From Pisaster brevispinus (Eukaryota > Echinodermata > Asteroidea > Forcipulatida > Asteriidae), in contig JAMKCF010000013.1 of assembly GCA_023634235.1 (NCBI GenBank), forward strand, positions 4,165,327 through 4,229,326: a stretch of 64,000 bases of DNA, written 5' to 3'. Position 1 is the first letter of the stretch; the number at the start of each line of letters is the position of its first letter. This document shows positions 15,001 to 23,587 of the stretch, one piece after another. The notes under the pieces were generated by a model. It made no database searches. It was given only the letters and a program-made list of their open reading frames with translations, and was not told the origin of the DNA. The position numbers were made by a program, and so were the translations under genes.

Positions 15001-16358
15001 AGGGACACCAACACATTTGCGAAGCCAGTGATTGTTGCTGCGACGTTAAGCAAAGTACTTAAGAGCAGGGATGAGATTTGGCGGTAGTGAACATTTCTGA
15101 TAATGGTGTCTTGGTTATGGTTCCCCCCGTATAGTAGACCTGCTTTACATCTTTCAAGAAAAGGTTAAAGGGTCATGGACAATTTGAGGAAATCTTTAAA
15201 ATCCTGAATCGTCACATGTCTATTGAGAAGGATACTCAGAAAAGTTGTTGAGTTCCTCGGGCCACCATCTTACTTTTTGTCATTTTCAAATAAATCACAC
15301 AAATTGGAGGAGAGTCTGACAAGAAATATTTTCTTAAAAAACAAAAAACCTTTTTTCAGGAGAAGAAGGATGACGATGACTCTGATGATGAGAACGATCG
15401 AGAGAGACAAGATGCGAAACTCAAACTTCAGGAATGTGCATATGAGAGTCTGGGAAAAGCGTGGCCACGTGAACGACAAACCCAAGGTGATTTATAACCA
15501 AATCCACCCTTTGTATCACACAGTGCTCAAATTGGTCAAGTAGTTCTAGCAATACCATGCCTCAATATGGGCCCATCGAGGTATTACGTATTGACCCATT
15601 TTTAGCGAATATTGGAAAATTGTGTTGATCAATTTCAAATCCCGCTCTTGTCAATAGTTCTTTCTTCAACCCATTCTAAAACCAGGCAATTACTGCCAAA
15701 ACTCAAGACCAGGTTTATTTGATGAGAATAACCTTTGGTTTATGATATTTGTATTTGTGGGTTTTTTTCCCTGTATTTATTCTTGTATCAAAATAATTGT
15801 AATGTTTACTCTGCTGTAATCCATTTTATCCTGAACTGTAAATTTCAATTTTTATATCTTACTTTTCATAATTTGTTGATCTTACATTTACATTGTTTAA
15901 ATCGCCAAACAGTTGTACATGTTAAGTTTGTAACCAGTGCATTTTCTTTGTCTAATTGTGTTCAGCACCCTGCAGAATGCCTGTGTGATTAGGGCACTTT
16001 ATAAATTGTTATGTGCCCGGAAGACGGGCGTAAGGTGTAAGGCGTAAGGCTCTTTGTCTTCCAGCCACACAAAGTACTTTCTTCTAGCAACAGACAGTTT
16101 TATTAGCAACAAAATGGCTCCCGACAAAAAACAAAATGGCATTACAGTATCATGTTTGTTGCTAGAATTACTCCCAAAGATATGTGTTCCCATTCCCATG
16201 CAGAATTAGCCTTCCTATAATGACTTCTGAATGGCTGAAAACTTATCAAACTTTCACGTTCAGTTTTGTTAAGACCTAATGTTGCACATTAATATCCGTG
16301 CGCCCTTTCTTCGGTAACTTCTGTTACATCTCTTTTCTGGGCACACGGCATAATGTTG

Positions 16359-16390
<32 letters not shown>

Positions 16391-19300
16391 GTTAATAAGA
16401 GATTTCAAATAACTCCTAATTTAGGCCTAGAATGTAAGTTTGTCTCAATATATAAAATGTTTAAGACATCACATCAGACTGATTTCAAAGCTGATGTTTT
16501 GGTGGTTACCTTCAATTTTTCCTTAAAAGTGTCTGATTTGGGTTACAAATAATTCAAATCTAATGATTGTATATTCCCCCTTCCCCACGTTTCTCCCATT
16601 TTGTAGATCTGTACCACCAAGAGTTCTGTCGCTACTTGTCAGATGGATTACAGAACAGTACCTTTAAAGTTCAAGTTATCATCCTCAAATCTCTAGGTCT
16701 ATTCTTGGATAGGTAAGTGTCGCTGGTTACATTTTTAACCGGCTCGATAGTCTCTGGTACAGTTTCAGTACTAACTGAAACTGTACCAGAGATATTGCTA
16801 TCATCCTCCAATCTTTTCCGTTTTCCAAAGAAGTCGTCAAGTTAACGTTGCGAAGCCAATCTTAAAATTTCCAGCGCGCTGTCAACACAAGTGAACCACG
16901 AACGAAACGAACGTGTTTACATGCCTACATCCGGGATACGCAAACTGGTACACTAGACTTAACACAGGCCGTCGTACTGTTGTGTGGCGATTCCGTTCAA
17001 AAATAAACTACACAGTTTGTGTGTACATGTAATGCGTGAAATCCCCGTGTGACCCACGACTAGACTCTTAGTGCACTCTACGGTCCACCACGCGCGCTGG
17101 TCCACCACATGTACATGTATGTACATACATAACGGTGTACCAGCGCACTCTGTATGGACGCCTAGCCTTCGTTGTTAAAAACGTCGGGCACATTATTCAC
17201 GAAGAAAACACAAGACATGCAAGAGACAAGTTACATGTGAACACGTTCGTATTTTTATCGCTCGAATTTCCTGCTCAAAAGAATTACAATCTGCGTTTAA
17301 AATTACAAAACACAGAAAAACATGACATTTTTATCTAGTAATGTGATCAATATCTGCAGTACTTTTCATTTTGTATTAATTTCTGGGGAAATTTTGTGGT
17401 GGGTGGCAGTCTATTTTTCAGCTCTGAGTGCCGGGAGGAAAATGTCAGTGCTGGGCGGGCCCGCCCAGCGCCGCCCACCGTGGCTACAACGCTGCTTGGG
17501 GGTTGTACATGTATTCTCCCCTGGGAAGTTGAGAAGTCTGAGGAAATGTCCAATATTTGTTGGTGGTTTTTTTTTTACAGGTTGATGTTCCTAGTTCCCG
17601 ATATTCCAGATATCGACTGCAAGTTCATGTCCAGCATCCTTCTAAGAATCATCCCTGATCTATGCAAATGTTTAGGTGAGTCGGTATCAGTGTTTTCCTC
17701 TGACTAATAAACTGAGCAAGGTGGTAACAATTCACAGTGAATTATTGAAGCAATATCGAGGCAGTTTACGAATTGACAAGAATGTAGACAGCAGCGTAGC
17801 CAGGTTTTTTTCGATGGGAGGGGAGGGGGCATGGCTTTTAAATGGGGTGGCCCAGGAGGGGCACTGGAGGAAAAAAATGGGGGGGGGCCTGATTCCATCT
17901 ATACATCCAAATTGTGACATCTTGGTTGAAACAGGTCAATTGGATAACTCTTAAAAGACGCCCCCAAATTTTGATTCGTATTTCCTTTACAACGATAATA
18001 ATAAAGAACTTTTACGGCAAATCTTCACAGACAGGTGGTGATATTGGCGATACAATGGGTGAAGCGTCAGTGAAAGTAGAATGGTGGGCTGCCTCACATT
18101 TGAATTGGCAGGGGTCCATGGTCCCAGTTTAACAAGGCTGTTTTACAGGGTCAAATTTCATTGGCTCTGCTTACTGCAAAATTCTGCTCTTGCTGCACTC
18201 TGTAAACCACGTTATTTTATGGTCCGTCATTACTGGAAAGCTCCATTGAAGAACTTCCAAGTTAGGTCACAAAAACTCAGAACGTATACATCCTTTTCAC
18301 TGAGTGGGTGTGTTTACGTTGAATTACCTGGGTTATTAAACTTAAAGGATGAGCAGTTAATCGACCACGGGGCAGTCAGTGCCTCTACTGGTTTGTGCAA
18401 AATCCACTGTTTGGAAAAGGATTTACATGGAGATAACAGTTGTGAGTTGCCAAACGAAAAGAATGTTGTATTCTGCAGTAAGCAGAGCCATGAGTTTGGA
18501 CCCAGATGAGAGCATTTTTTTTGGTGCTAACTAAAGCAGAAAGCTTTTGGGTAGAAATTTGATGGGATTATTTTTGCTTACCCTGTAATTACATCGTGCT
18601 GTTTGGTTTCGTTCTAAATTGATTTCTGGTTTGATCTTTACAGGTATCATCAAGTACATAGCAATAAGAAGAGAAGCTTTAAGTATACTGGAAAAACTTG
18701 TTACTAAACTAAAAGGTATTTTTTTGAATTACTAAGTTTTGTGATGTGAGCACCTGTGTGCTTAATGTTTAAATATATCGGACTTTATAGTTGTATTGCA
18801 ATAGCAAAAGTAAATAAAGTGATTTTGTCCCCGTTGTAACGGGGGCTGGGAAAGAAGCTGGAGCTGTCCTCTGCTGAAAAAGGAAGAGCATTCACCAAAA
18901 GTCCTCATGATGACAGCGCAAACATAAAAGATAAAATCTCTTACGACAAATTTATTTCTTAGAATACAGTAGCAGTACACAATATATCGTCGTGTCAGTG
19001 CAGAAAAACTGTTGTCTCCTAAAAAAAGCACTTTTACGCGTCACAAATCATTGTTTCTCGCTTAAAATAGCCCGGATGTACACCCAAAACAAGTACGCGC
19101 CGAGGTACAATGTTTTTGCACGGATCATTTTCCTGTGAGATACCACGTTTTAGCGAAATTCGAGATACAGCGTTTTTGCACTGACGCGACGATTATGGTA
19201 ATAGCGCAGCACAGTAAAATCCAGTAAAATGTCTAAAGATCCCATGTCATCACTATGGCTTGCTATGCTCAGTGCTGAACTTCAACAAATTACATCGTAC

Positions 19301-20010
19301 GATACAATAACGCTGACTCTATCCTTCATGAACTACAATCTTGAGCTGATGGCTTGGTATAAAGCCAAAAGATACTCACTTCTGTAACATTATCCCTCCC
19401 AGACGCCTATAAATTGCCATGCTCCCTACAAATTAGAGAGAATTTACAGAGAAAATTTGATGTGCCCTATCCCTGCCAAAAGCCAAACGGAAAAGAGAAA
19501 AGTGTTTAATGAAAATATGTAAATAAGACCCTAAGTTGCATTAGGCCCAAGATTAGTGAGAGCTCACCCTGTCTTTTGAACATCTATTTGCGGGGACTTA
19601 CCATTGTTTTCTATTATCCCCTTTTTGAAAAGAATTCCCTTGTGGGGAGCCAGATGGACAAAGAAAAAAACATGATGGGGACCTTTGTTCCATTGTGTAA
19701 AAGTCCCCACAACAGTGGGGTGTGCCTACCCCACCTGGCATCCCAAAGTAGAACAGTGGGGTGTGCGTACCCACTTGGCATCCCAGAGTAGAATTTTCCT
19801 TATTGATTTAAAAACACAAAGAATCCTCTCTCTTTTCTCACTCCTGCAGATATTAACCAATTCGCTTTACTGAGTGAAGAGATGCTAGAGAGTCTACATG
19901 ACGCTCTGATCGGAATGTCTACAGACACTGATCTTAGTCTCAAAGATAGATCGAGACAGCTCAGGAAACGTCTCGAGCAATACTCCCAAGACGATGTCAG
20001 CATGTCTTAA
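22..20010 (+). CDS. ECPAS: Proteasome adaptor and scaffold protein ECM29 (ECPAS), C-terminal 798 codons in 22 exons; 5' part outside window
   Basis: Spliced exons: 22-139, 1085-1255, 1538-1617, 2625-2730, 3578-3625, 4279-4400, 4711-4873, 5587-5646, 6587-6676, 7220-7286, 8259-8350, 9677-9743, 10477-10608, 10762-10824, 11555-11766, 13140-13183, 14300-14501, 15360-15486, 16607-16712, 17581-17675, 18644-18715, 19850-20010 (TAA). Every intron is GT-AG and the phases join into one open frame. The product is a string of HEAT-type helical repeats, for example [35 protein letters not shown] and AAIGHLIKV, as in ECM29. An acidic insert ([19 protein letters not shown]) starts exon 18, near residue 613 of the fragment. 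Known role: ECM29 is a large HEAT-repeat protein (about 1,850 residues in human) that binds the 26S proteasome, tethers core to regulatory particle and links proteasomes to motors and membranes. The fragment is therefore roughly the C-terminal 40%. The first base of exon 22-139 completes a split codon, so more exons lie upstream. No frameshift or internal stop was seen. Confidence 0.93.
1681..1746. repeat. 33-bp tandem duplication in ECM29 intron 3
   Basis: Two adjacent copies of a unit beginning GCCACTCTGTTTGAAAGTAG lie 33 bp apart in the intron between exons 1538-1617 and 2625-2730. This duplication inflates a meaningless minus-strand frame through the intron. No function is visible. Confidence 0.85.
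2149..2335. mobile_element. Palindromic remnant of the tRNA-derived SINE family G
   Basis: The left edge (AGCACTGTATGCTCGGTGC) is the family's 3' tail in reverse orientation, as also seen at 58451. The middle has a decayed tRNA-like segment (TTTTGAATCCCGCTCGAG), and the right edge repeats the tail in forward orientation (CTCAGGGAAAGTACAGTGC). The copy is therefore head-to-head or folded. Related copies are at 3427, 9864, 11889 and 58451. Confidence 0.55.
2747..2921. mobile_element. Fold-back (MITE-like) element, family D, copy 1
   Basis: A 175-bp imperfect inverted repeat. The left arm starts TTATACAAATAATGAATG and the right arm ends with the matching ATTCATTATTTGTTTTATA. The arms meet at GGAATGTTCTATTCAAG / TTGAATGGAACATTCC around the core GAGGCGCAGCCGAG (2824-2837). 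It sits 16 bp after the donor of ECM29 exon 2625-2730. A second member with the identical core on the opposite strand lies at 50205-50383. No coding capacity. Confidence 0.75.
2915..3110. repeat. Second inverted repeat abutting family D element
   Basis: TTATATAACATCCAAGTAGA near 2915 is matched by the near-complement GATCTGCTTGGGTGTTATAT ending near 3105. The enclosed stretch has a direct repeat of GGAACGAAAAATGCACG. The region looks like an older fold-back element next to or hosting the 2747 element. Boundaries are approximate. Confidence 0.45.
3427..3540 (+). mobile_element. tRNA-derived SINE fragment, family G
   Basis: Begins with the family's leader (GGATTCAAACTGCCTCTGGC) followed by a tRNA-like body with A box (GGTCTAGTGGTCAG) and B box (GGGTTCGAATCCC). 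It ends about 40 bp before the acceptor of ECM29 exon 3578-3625, so the exon's polypyrimidine tract lies immediately downstream of the insertion. Too decayed in the stems to be a working tRNA gene. Confidence 0.65.
3750..4035 (-). repeat. Minisatellite family K, about two copies, reverse orientation
   Basis: Two degenerate copies of a unit whose reverse strand reads TGAATGGTCA...GGAGGGTTGACTGTG. Recognisable blocks are CTGACCATTCA, CACAGTCAACCCTCCTACTG and CACTGTGGTTTTGAATGA. The same unit forms a four-copy array in forward orientation at 14589-15003, in another intron of the same gene. Confidence 0.65.
6181..6525 (+). repeat. Inverted repeat plus about 118-bp tandem duplication in ECM29 intron 8
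   Basis: GGCTGTGTCTGAATTGGCGG near 6184 is complemented by CCGCCGATTTGGATACAGCC near 6270-6290, so the first part is a fold-back. It is followed by two direct copies of a block running CAGTTT(A/G)GCATAGGCA ... CATTTTGGACAC, about 118 bp apart. It appears to be a MITE whose right half was tandemly duplicated. Confidence 0.6.
6701..6895. mobile_element. Fragments of two fold-back families next to exon 9
   Basis: GACTCTAGGTGGCAGCAGAC, 25 bp after the donor of exon 6587-6676, matches the arm of the hairpin at 20132-20235 (family H). The segment ending CTTACCAATCCTGTAAAATA matches the right end of family A (complete copies at 20951 and 38044). Both are partial. Confidence 0.55.
7396..7690 (+). 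mobile_element. tRNA-Leu-headed SINE, family F, decayed copy
   Basis: A tRNA-like head (CGTGGCCAAGCAGTCGAATA ... CTGGACTCAAGATCTTG ... GGGTTTGAATCCCAG) is followed by the shared body (GTGTCCTTGAGCAAG, CACCCAGGGGTGGGTACC, CCCCAGGGAGCTGAGAAGG, AAATGGCCCAGTGGTC). The same body follows the better-preserved head at 23588. It lies in the ECM29 intron between exons 7220-7286 and 8259-8350. Confidence 0.7.
8876..9068. mobile_element. Fold-back MITE, family B
   Basis: Terminal inverted repeats GGGCCCAATTTCATAGAGC / GCTCTATGAAATTGGGCCC are followed inward by TGCTTAAGCA. The 193-bp interior contains GGTTACCAGCCAAACTAC and GACTGGTATCCTGCTCATTT, shared with copies at 24813, 30591 and 62490. No coding capacity; it would need a transposase supplied in trans. 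Confidence 0.85.
9140..9530 (-). mobile_element. tRNA-Leu-headed SINE, family F relative, reverse orientation
   Basis: On the minus strand the element starts at about 9528 with a tRNA-like head down to 9441 (88 nt): GTCGTGGCCGAGTGGATAAG, an anticodon-loop region CGAACTCAAGCTCCGG and B box GGGTTCGAGTCCC. The body then reads GTGTCCTTAAGCAAGACATT and a segment unlike the 23588 copy, ending near AGCGCTTTGAGACGC. A long variable arm agrees with a leucine-type tRNA ancestor. It lies in the ECM29 intron before exon 9677-9743. Confidence 0.75.
9864..9995 (+). mobile_element. tRNA-derived SINE, family G
   Basis: Leader GGATTCGGACCTGCCTCTAG, then a tRNA-like part with A box GGCTAGCTCAGTGGTCTAG and B box GGGTTTGAATCCCACCC, then the tail start ATGCCTGTGAATTTTTGTC. 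It is the best plus-strand example of the family. The minus-strand copy at 58451-58606 keeps the same leader and a fuller tail. Confidence 0.75.
10232..10443. mobile_element. Diverged family B fold-back element
   Basis: Contains TTGCTAAGCACAGAAAAA, GGTTACCAGCTAAAATTTC and an end reading CTATGAAATGTTGCCCAT, recognisable as family B blocks, but the left GGGCCC terminus is lost. It ends about 33 bp before the acceptor of ECM29 exon 10477-10608. Confidence 0.5.
10623..10707 (+). mobile_element. Left-end fragment of family A element
   Basis: GATCGGTAGAGCTGACAAAA and GTGTTCATGTTTTGTGTGAT match the left end of the complete elements at 20951 and 38044. It lies in the 153-bp intron between exons 10477-10608 and 10762-10824, where it makes up more than half of the intron. 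Confidence 0.65.
11390..11499. mobile_element. Truncated family B fold-back element
   Basis: Right half only: AGCAGGATACCAGTCACAG, TTTTGGCTGGTAACCATATT, then CATCTCTATGAAGTTGGGCC. It ends about 55 bp before the acceptor of ECM29 exon 11555-11766. Confidence 0.65.
11889..12080 (-). mobile_element. Decayed family G SINE, reverse orientation
   Basis: Starts with the family tail in reverse (TCAGTGCTTTCCAAGTCCTG) and has the B-box complement ACTCGGGTGGGATTCAAATC. A second, forward copy of the same boxes (GGAATCCCACCTGAGTACTC) follows near 12025, so this copy is also partly palindromic like the one at 2149. Confidence 0.5.
12205..12660. mobile_element. GATGACATC/GAGATGATTTATCTC element split by a family B-like MITE
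   Basis: The outer parts (GTAAGATGACGACATCCC, GGGGATGACATCTTGAGAG, AAGATGATTTATCCAG on the left; ATCTTGAGATGAGTTATCTC on the right) match the element at 33455-33790. Between them, 12306-12594 begins GGGCCCAATTTCATAGAACT and ends AGTGCTATGAAATTTGACCC, a longer variant (289 bp) of family B. The MITE therefore inserted into the older element. Confidence 0.6.
13903..14144. mobile_element. Fold-back element, family C, complete copy
   Basis: A long inverted repeat: TGTAGGTTCTGAAAAGAACC with GGTGGTTAAC on the left, and GTTAACCACCGATTCTTTTC with AGAACCTACACTACTC on the right. The loop is around ATGCTCTGATCGTCTTCAGG. The outer end TAGGATTTGAAACTTTGCAT is shared with a single-arm copy at 21815-21957. 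It lies in the ECM29 intron upstream of exon 14300-14501. Confidence 0.75.
14589..15003 (+). repeat. Minisatellite family K, four tandem copies of 112-118 bp
   Basis: TTGAATGGTCAC(A/C)CAGT recurs at 14589, 14702, 14820 and 14932. Each copy also has GGAGGGTTGACT, GTGTAGATGCATTCACCA and CATTCAAAACCACATT. It lies in the intron right after exon 14300-14501. Minus-strand frames through it repeat the same peptide, which is an artefact of the repeat. Confidence 0.85.
16358..16392. repeat. (ATT)n microsatellite
   Basis: About eleven perfect ATT/TTA repeats in the intron between exons 15360-15486 and 16607-16712. A shorter run of the same motif is near 7728-7748. Confidence 0.9.
16751..16792. repeat. 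Perfect 19-bp hairpin in ECM29 intron 19
   Basis: TCTCTGGTACAGTTTCAGT is followed by a 4-nt loop (ACTA) and its exact complement. GATAG before and CTATC after the stem allow a short extension with a bulge. It starts 39 bp after the donor of exon 16607-16712. The stem is shorter than usual for a microRNA precursor, so no RNA gene is called. Confidence 0.8.
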
Positions 20011-20375
20011 AGAACTGTTTGTCATTTTCTGTCATGGGTCGCACAGAAAACAATACAGGGCACCATGGAGACACATTGCTTACTCCCTTTCTACGTGGGG
20101 AACGTGGTGAAAAGTGAGACATTCGGGGACTCTAGGTGGCAGCAGACCTACCTAAGCCATGCTTCTCAGAAATGTGCACACATGCTCAGAACTGCGAAAC
20201 GACAACAAATTTTGTGGTAGGTCTGCTGCCACCTTGCAGCTCGATGTCTTCCATTTTCAAACAAGAAGTGATTCAACTTATTGGAATCGCATCAACTACT
20301 CAAGTTTTTCATTTGTTAATCCTGTCCCTACCATAGGGCGACTTTAGTCGACTGACCTCAGACCCCCTCTTCTTC
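20011..20375 (+). other. Presumed ECM29 3' UTR with family H hairpin (20132-20235)
   Basis: Follows the stop codon at 20008-20010. CTAGGTGGCAGCAGACCTAC from 20133 is complemented by GTAGGTCTGCTGCCACCT near 20217-20234, giving a stem of about 20 bp and a loop of about 60 nt. No canonical AATAAA was found close by, so the transcript end is not located. Confidence 0.5.
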
Positions 20376-20760
20376 TAAAGGGAACGTATACCTTTGGGTT
20401 TTTTGGAACCATTCGATTGTTTTAATCCTATATAAATGTAGATATGTACACTAAAAACTAATCTGTGAAAATTTCATCTCAAAAGGTTGTAACGTTTTTG
20501 AGATATCGCCGAAAATCCGGAGTGGTTTGTTCACGCAGGAAGAAAACTCTGCAAGTGGAATACACAATCTGAAAATTGTGTCTGACAGTAACGTTTCTCG
20601 TATTCAAATATTAGGGGATAAAAACTTATAGCTTACCCAGATTACTTCGAACTGAAATGATTCTCAAAATGCTTTCCACTATCGAAAGCTGCTGTACTCC
20701 TAATCATGTCAGTTTTTGTTGCCATTAATGAGTGATTACCAAACGTATACCTTCCCTTTA
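20376..20760. mobile_element. Terminal-inverted-repeat element, family I
   Basis: The left end TAAAGGGAACGTATACCTTT and the right end AACGTATACCTTCCCTTTA form short inverted termini around 385 bp with no open frame. The size and ends suggest a non-autonomous DNA transposon. No second copy was noticed in the window. Confidence 0.6.
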
Positions 20761-20950
20761 ACCACTGTACTGATCTCTTTAATTTTTGTTCCTATGAAAG
20801 GGAATTTAACAAGTGAGAAAACTTTCATAATTTATTTTGCGTTAAAATGGAATTTTCAGGTTGATTGAGCTGTCATGTAAGATAATCGGCTTCTTGCTTT
20901 TGGTGGTCAAACAATTTGGTCATCATTGGTTGTTTATGTCAAAACAATTT

Positions 20951-21366
20951 GGTAAAAGGTGTCATACAGGATTGGTAGAGCTTACTAAATAGTCACAGAC
21001 AGTGTTCATGTTTTGTGTGATTAACCATATACATGAAATAACAAGCCTGTGAAAATTTTGGAATACTTTGTTGTGTGAGTCGGGGCAAAAATAGTGAAAA
21101 ACCATGCACAACTTTCAGCATGTAAACACATTGTCCTTAATTTTGGTTGTAACAATCAAAATCAGCTGTTTCGTTTTTTTAAATGTTTTTTCTTAATTAA
21201 AGGTTTACAGATACAGTTTTCTTGAATATGACTTCATTTCAGAGGGAAATATTTCACAGGAAAAAAATGGTTCCGGTATGAACTTCATAATCGGTATAAA
21301 CTTTGAGACTAAAATCAAACAATGATGTTTACTACCCTTACCAATGCTCTATAATACCTTTAAGAG
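20951..21366 (+). mobile_element. Family A terminal-inverted-repeat element
   Basis: Starts AAAGGTGTCATACAGGATTG and ends CCTTACCAATGCTCTATAAT plus ACCTTTAA. Interior blocks TGTTCATGTTTTGTGTGATT, GACTTCATTTCAG and TATGAACTTCATAATC are shared with the copy in every 2.865-kb tandem unit (38044-38433 in the first). Non-coding. Confidence 0.75.
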
Positions 21367-21814
21367 AGGGTGATCTTAAAAGTTCAATAATTGCAAACAT
21401 TTTTTTTTTTTAAATTAAGTTTCATTTAAAATTATTGTAAAAGTAGATAACTAAGGTAGGGCGATGTATTACGTGAATGTTTGTGTGTGATTTAGATGAC
21501 CTTTGACACATTGTGAATGTTGAAGGGTGAAAGGTCAGAATACATAGCATTGTTTATTTTCATGGGCCATGTCACTATTTGTTTACTTAGGGCGTGATCT
21601 TCGGCATACTAGGGCATGCACTGGCAGGCATATCTGGTTACTATGGGAATTGTTTTTAATATTTAACATGTGATTTCAACATAAATTCGAGTAGTGTAAG
21701 AATTACAGCAGAACAATTTTAAAGATTTGCACCCCTACCCCCACCCCCTCTTCAAAAGTTGATAAGAGCCATACACTGCCATCTTTTAAACATAATTTTG
21801 GGTTGAACAAATAA
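21367..21814. other. Intergenic, AT-rich, no feature seen
   Basis: Poly-T/poly-A tracts and mixed sequence. No gene or recognisable element. Confidence 0.5.
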
Positions 21815-21957
21815 ACGATCAGAGCATACTGATCGAAACGTTGAGTCGTTAACCACCGGTTCTTTTCAGAACCTACACTACTCAAAAGAGATTTCCACAT
21901 GGTGTTACCGCAAGCCTTACTTAGTTATACTTCCACCATGCAAAGTTTCAAATCCTA
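21815..21957 (-). mobile_element. Family C fold-back element, single arm
   Basis: Reverse-complement match to the left half of 13903-14144: ATACTGATCGAAACGTTGAG, CGTTAACCACCGGTTCTTTT, AACCTACACTACTCAAAAGA and the outer end TGCAAAGTTTCAAATCCTA. The other arm is missing. Confidence 0.7.
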
Positions 21958-21984
21958 AAGAAACAGTGATTAGAGCTGGATTGA

Positions 21985-22032
21985 GCGTGCGAGCTCCATG
22001 CAGGTGCTCTACCAGCTGAGCGGTCTAGCCCT
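21985..22032 (-). repeat. tRNA-like fragment
   Basis: The minus strand reads GACCGCTCAGCTGGTAGAGC followed by ACCTGCATGGAGCTCGCA. The first part fits a tRNA D-arm/A box. No B box or closing acceptor stem follows, so it is probably a decayed tRNA gene or SINE head. Confidence 0.35.
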
Positions 22033-23587
22033 AATGTTGACAGTCTGACTATTTTGTCAAAATGTTCAAGGGTCGTCAGTCAAAAGCCATTTCAACCTGT
22101 CTCTTAAAAATGTAAGCTTTGCTGTTTTCTTTCTTCGTGGTGCTTTGTTTACTTTTTGTGCCAGAAGAAAGTTTAGTCTCTGCAGCACTTTTCTAAAAAT
22201 ATTATGTCATGTGCACTATAATGTTTTTCATATGACGGTTAGGGGGAATAGATGTGCATCGATTAAAGACATCTGCACCAGGGCGGTGTGGTAAAAATAT
22301 TTTTAAATGTATTCAATGAAAATAACTTCAATACAAACGTTTTGTTGGCATTATATTTGTGATATTATTTGTAATGGTGAAGCTGGGGATCACATTTCAA
22401 ACCTCCTTCCAGCATATTTTTGGTAGAATTTGTTATGTTTTCCTTTCCCCCAACGGTTAATTTTTTTAAACGGGTTTGCTGTATTTTTAAGGGTTGGTCA
22501 GGTGTGCAAAACACACAGGTTCTGGTGCGTTATTTAGGCTCCAGTCTCCTTCAATGGGATGTAACGTGTGTTCGTGATTAGATGCGCAGACTAACTTTTA
22601 TATTGAGCACCCAATAGTTGTGGTTTTCAATTCCCACAACACGCCCTCTGAAGGTCATTCTACAAAATACAAATTTACTCAATTTAAACACCCGACAAAA
22701 TGCATGATTTTTTTTCTGTAAAGTTTGCGGATGAAATCAGTTTATCTGCCGTGTACACACTGAGTCTACGTGGTAAACACCAAGCCCCGTCCGTTCTTCC
22801 ACTGAGCGGCTGAGCTCAGCAAACAATGCACACAACAGCCGCAGGCCTGGGTAAATAATTGCATACAACAGTCGAAGGCTCCACGCTCAAGAATCCTTTG
22901 ATTGGAGACTCCGTGATTTGACGTAAGACCCAAGAGCAAATACGGAGAAAGTTTTTGCTTCTCACCAAGCAAATATCATGCAGGTAAAAAATAAACAGCG
23001 TAAAAACACTGAACAACTCTTAAGATGGTCCTACACCTTACTTTATTTTAGGGCCTTTTAGACTGAAGATGAGTTATTTCGTACTTGTTGTTCAAGTATT
23101 TTGTTTCTTTGTTCATTAATTGTGCTGATACATTTATTGGCAATTATGGACTGTGCGAACGGAAGTAAGACGGTGCAAGTCTCGAGCGTGTTTTATCATT
23201 TTTGGAACCTCTAGTTCCACGTACTTGCATTAACCATGGACCTCCATGCATTAACGCATGAAGGAAACAAACTCTCGCAATTCAATGTTCGAATACGCGC
23301 GAGACTTGCCGAGTCTATACTCGTAATGTTCTTACAATACCCTGGGGAATGCTCAACCTTCAACGAAGATTAACTCAGTTGTTATGAATTTTCGTAAAGT
23401 ACGTAACATTTGTTTCCAGGAAATTCAATTTTACGTTGGGTGCATTTCATGAAATTGTAATGGTGGTAAAGAACTTGTACGACAAACGTCACCAGTGTCT
23501 TTTGGTGCAGTCATTTTGGAGTGATGCTGTACATTGCACAATTAGGAGGAACTGTGATTTTAAGGAGAAAATACATGTTATAATGGG
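22033..23587. other. Intergenic, no gene seen
   Basis: No exon-like sequence with splice sites and no strong repeat was recognised. Short open frames on both strands (for example minus 23016-22766) lack any recognisable domain. Confidence 0.5.

Noticed and set aside
16751..16792. microRNA precursor
   Set aside because: The 19-bp stem with 4-nt loop is too short for a normal precursor.
17396..17707. 103-codon plus frame overlapping ECM29 exon 17581-17675
   Set aside because: Its overlap with the exon is in the wrong frame relative to the spliced protein; the upstream part is intron.
18081..18509. 142-codon plus frame in ECM29 intron 20
   Set aside because: Lies wholly between confirmed exons 17581-17675 and 18644-18715 without splice sites or domains; composition fits repeat-derived sequence.
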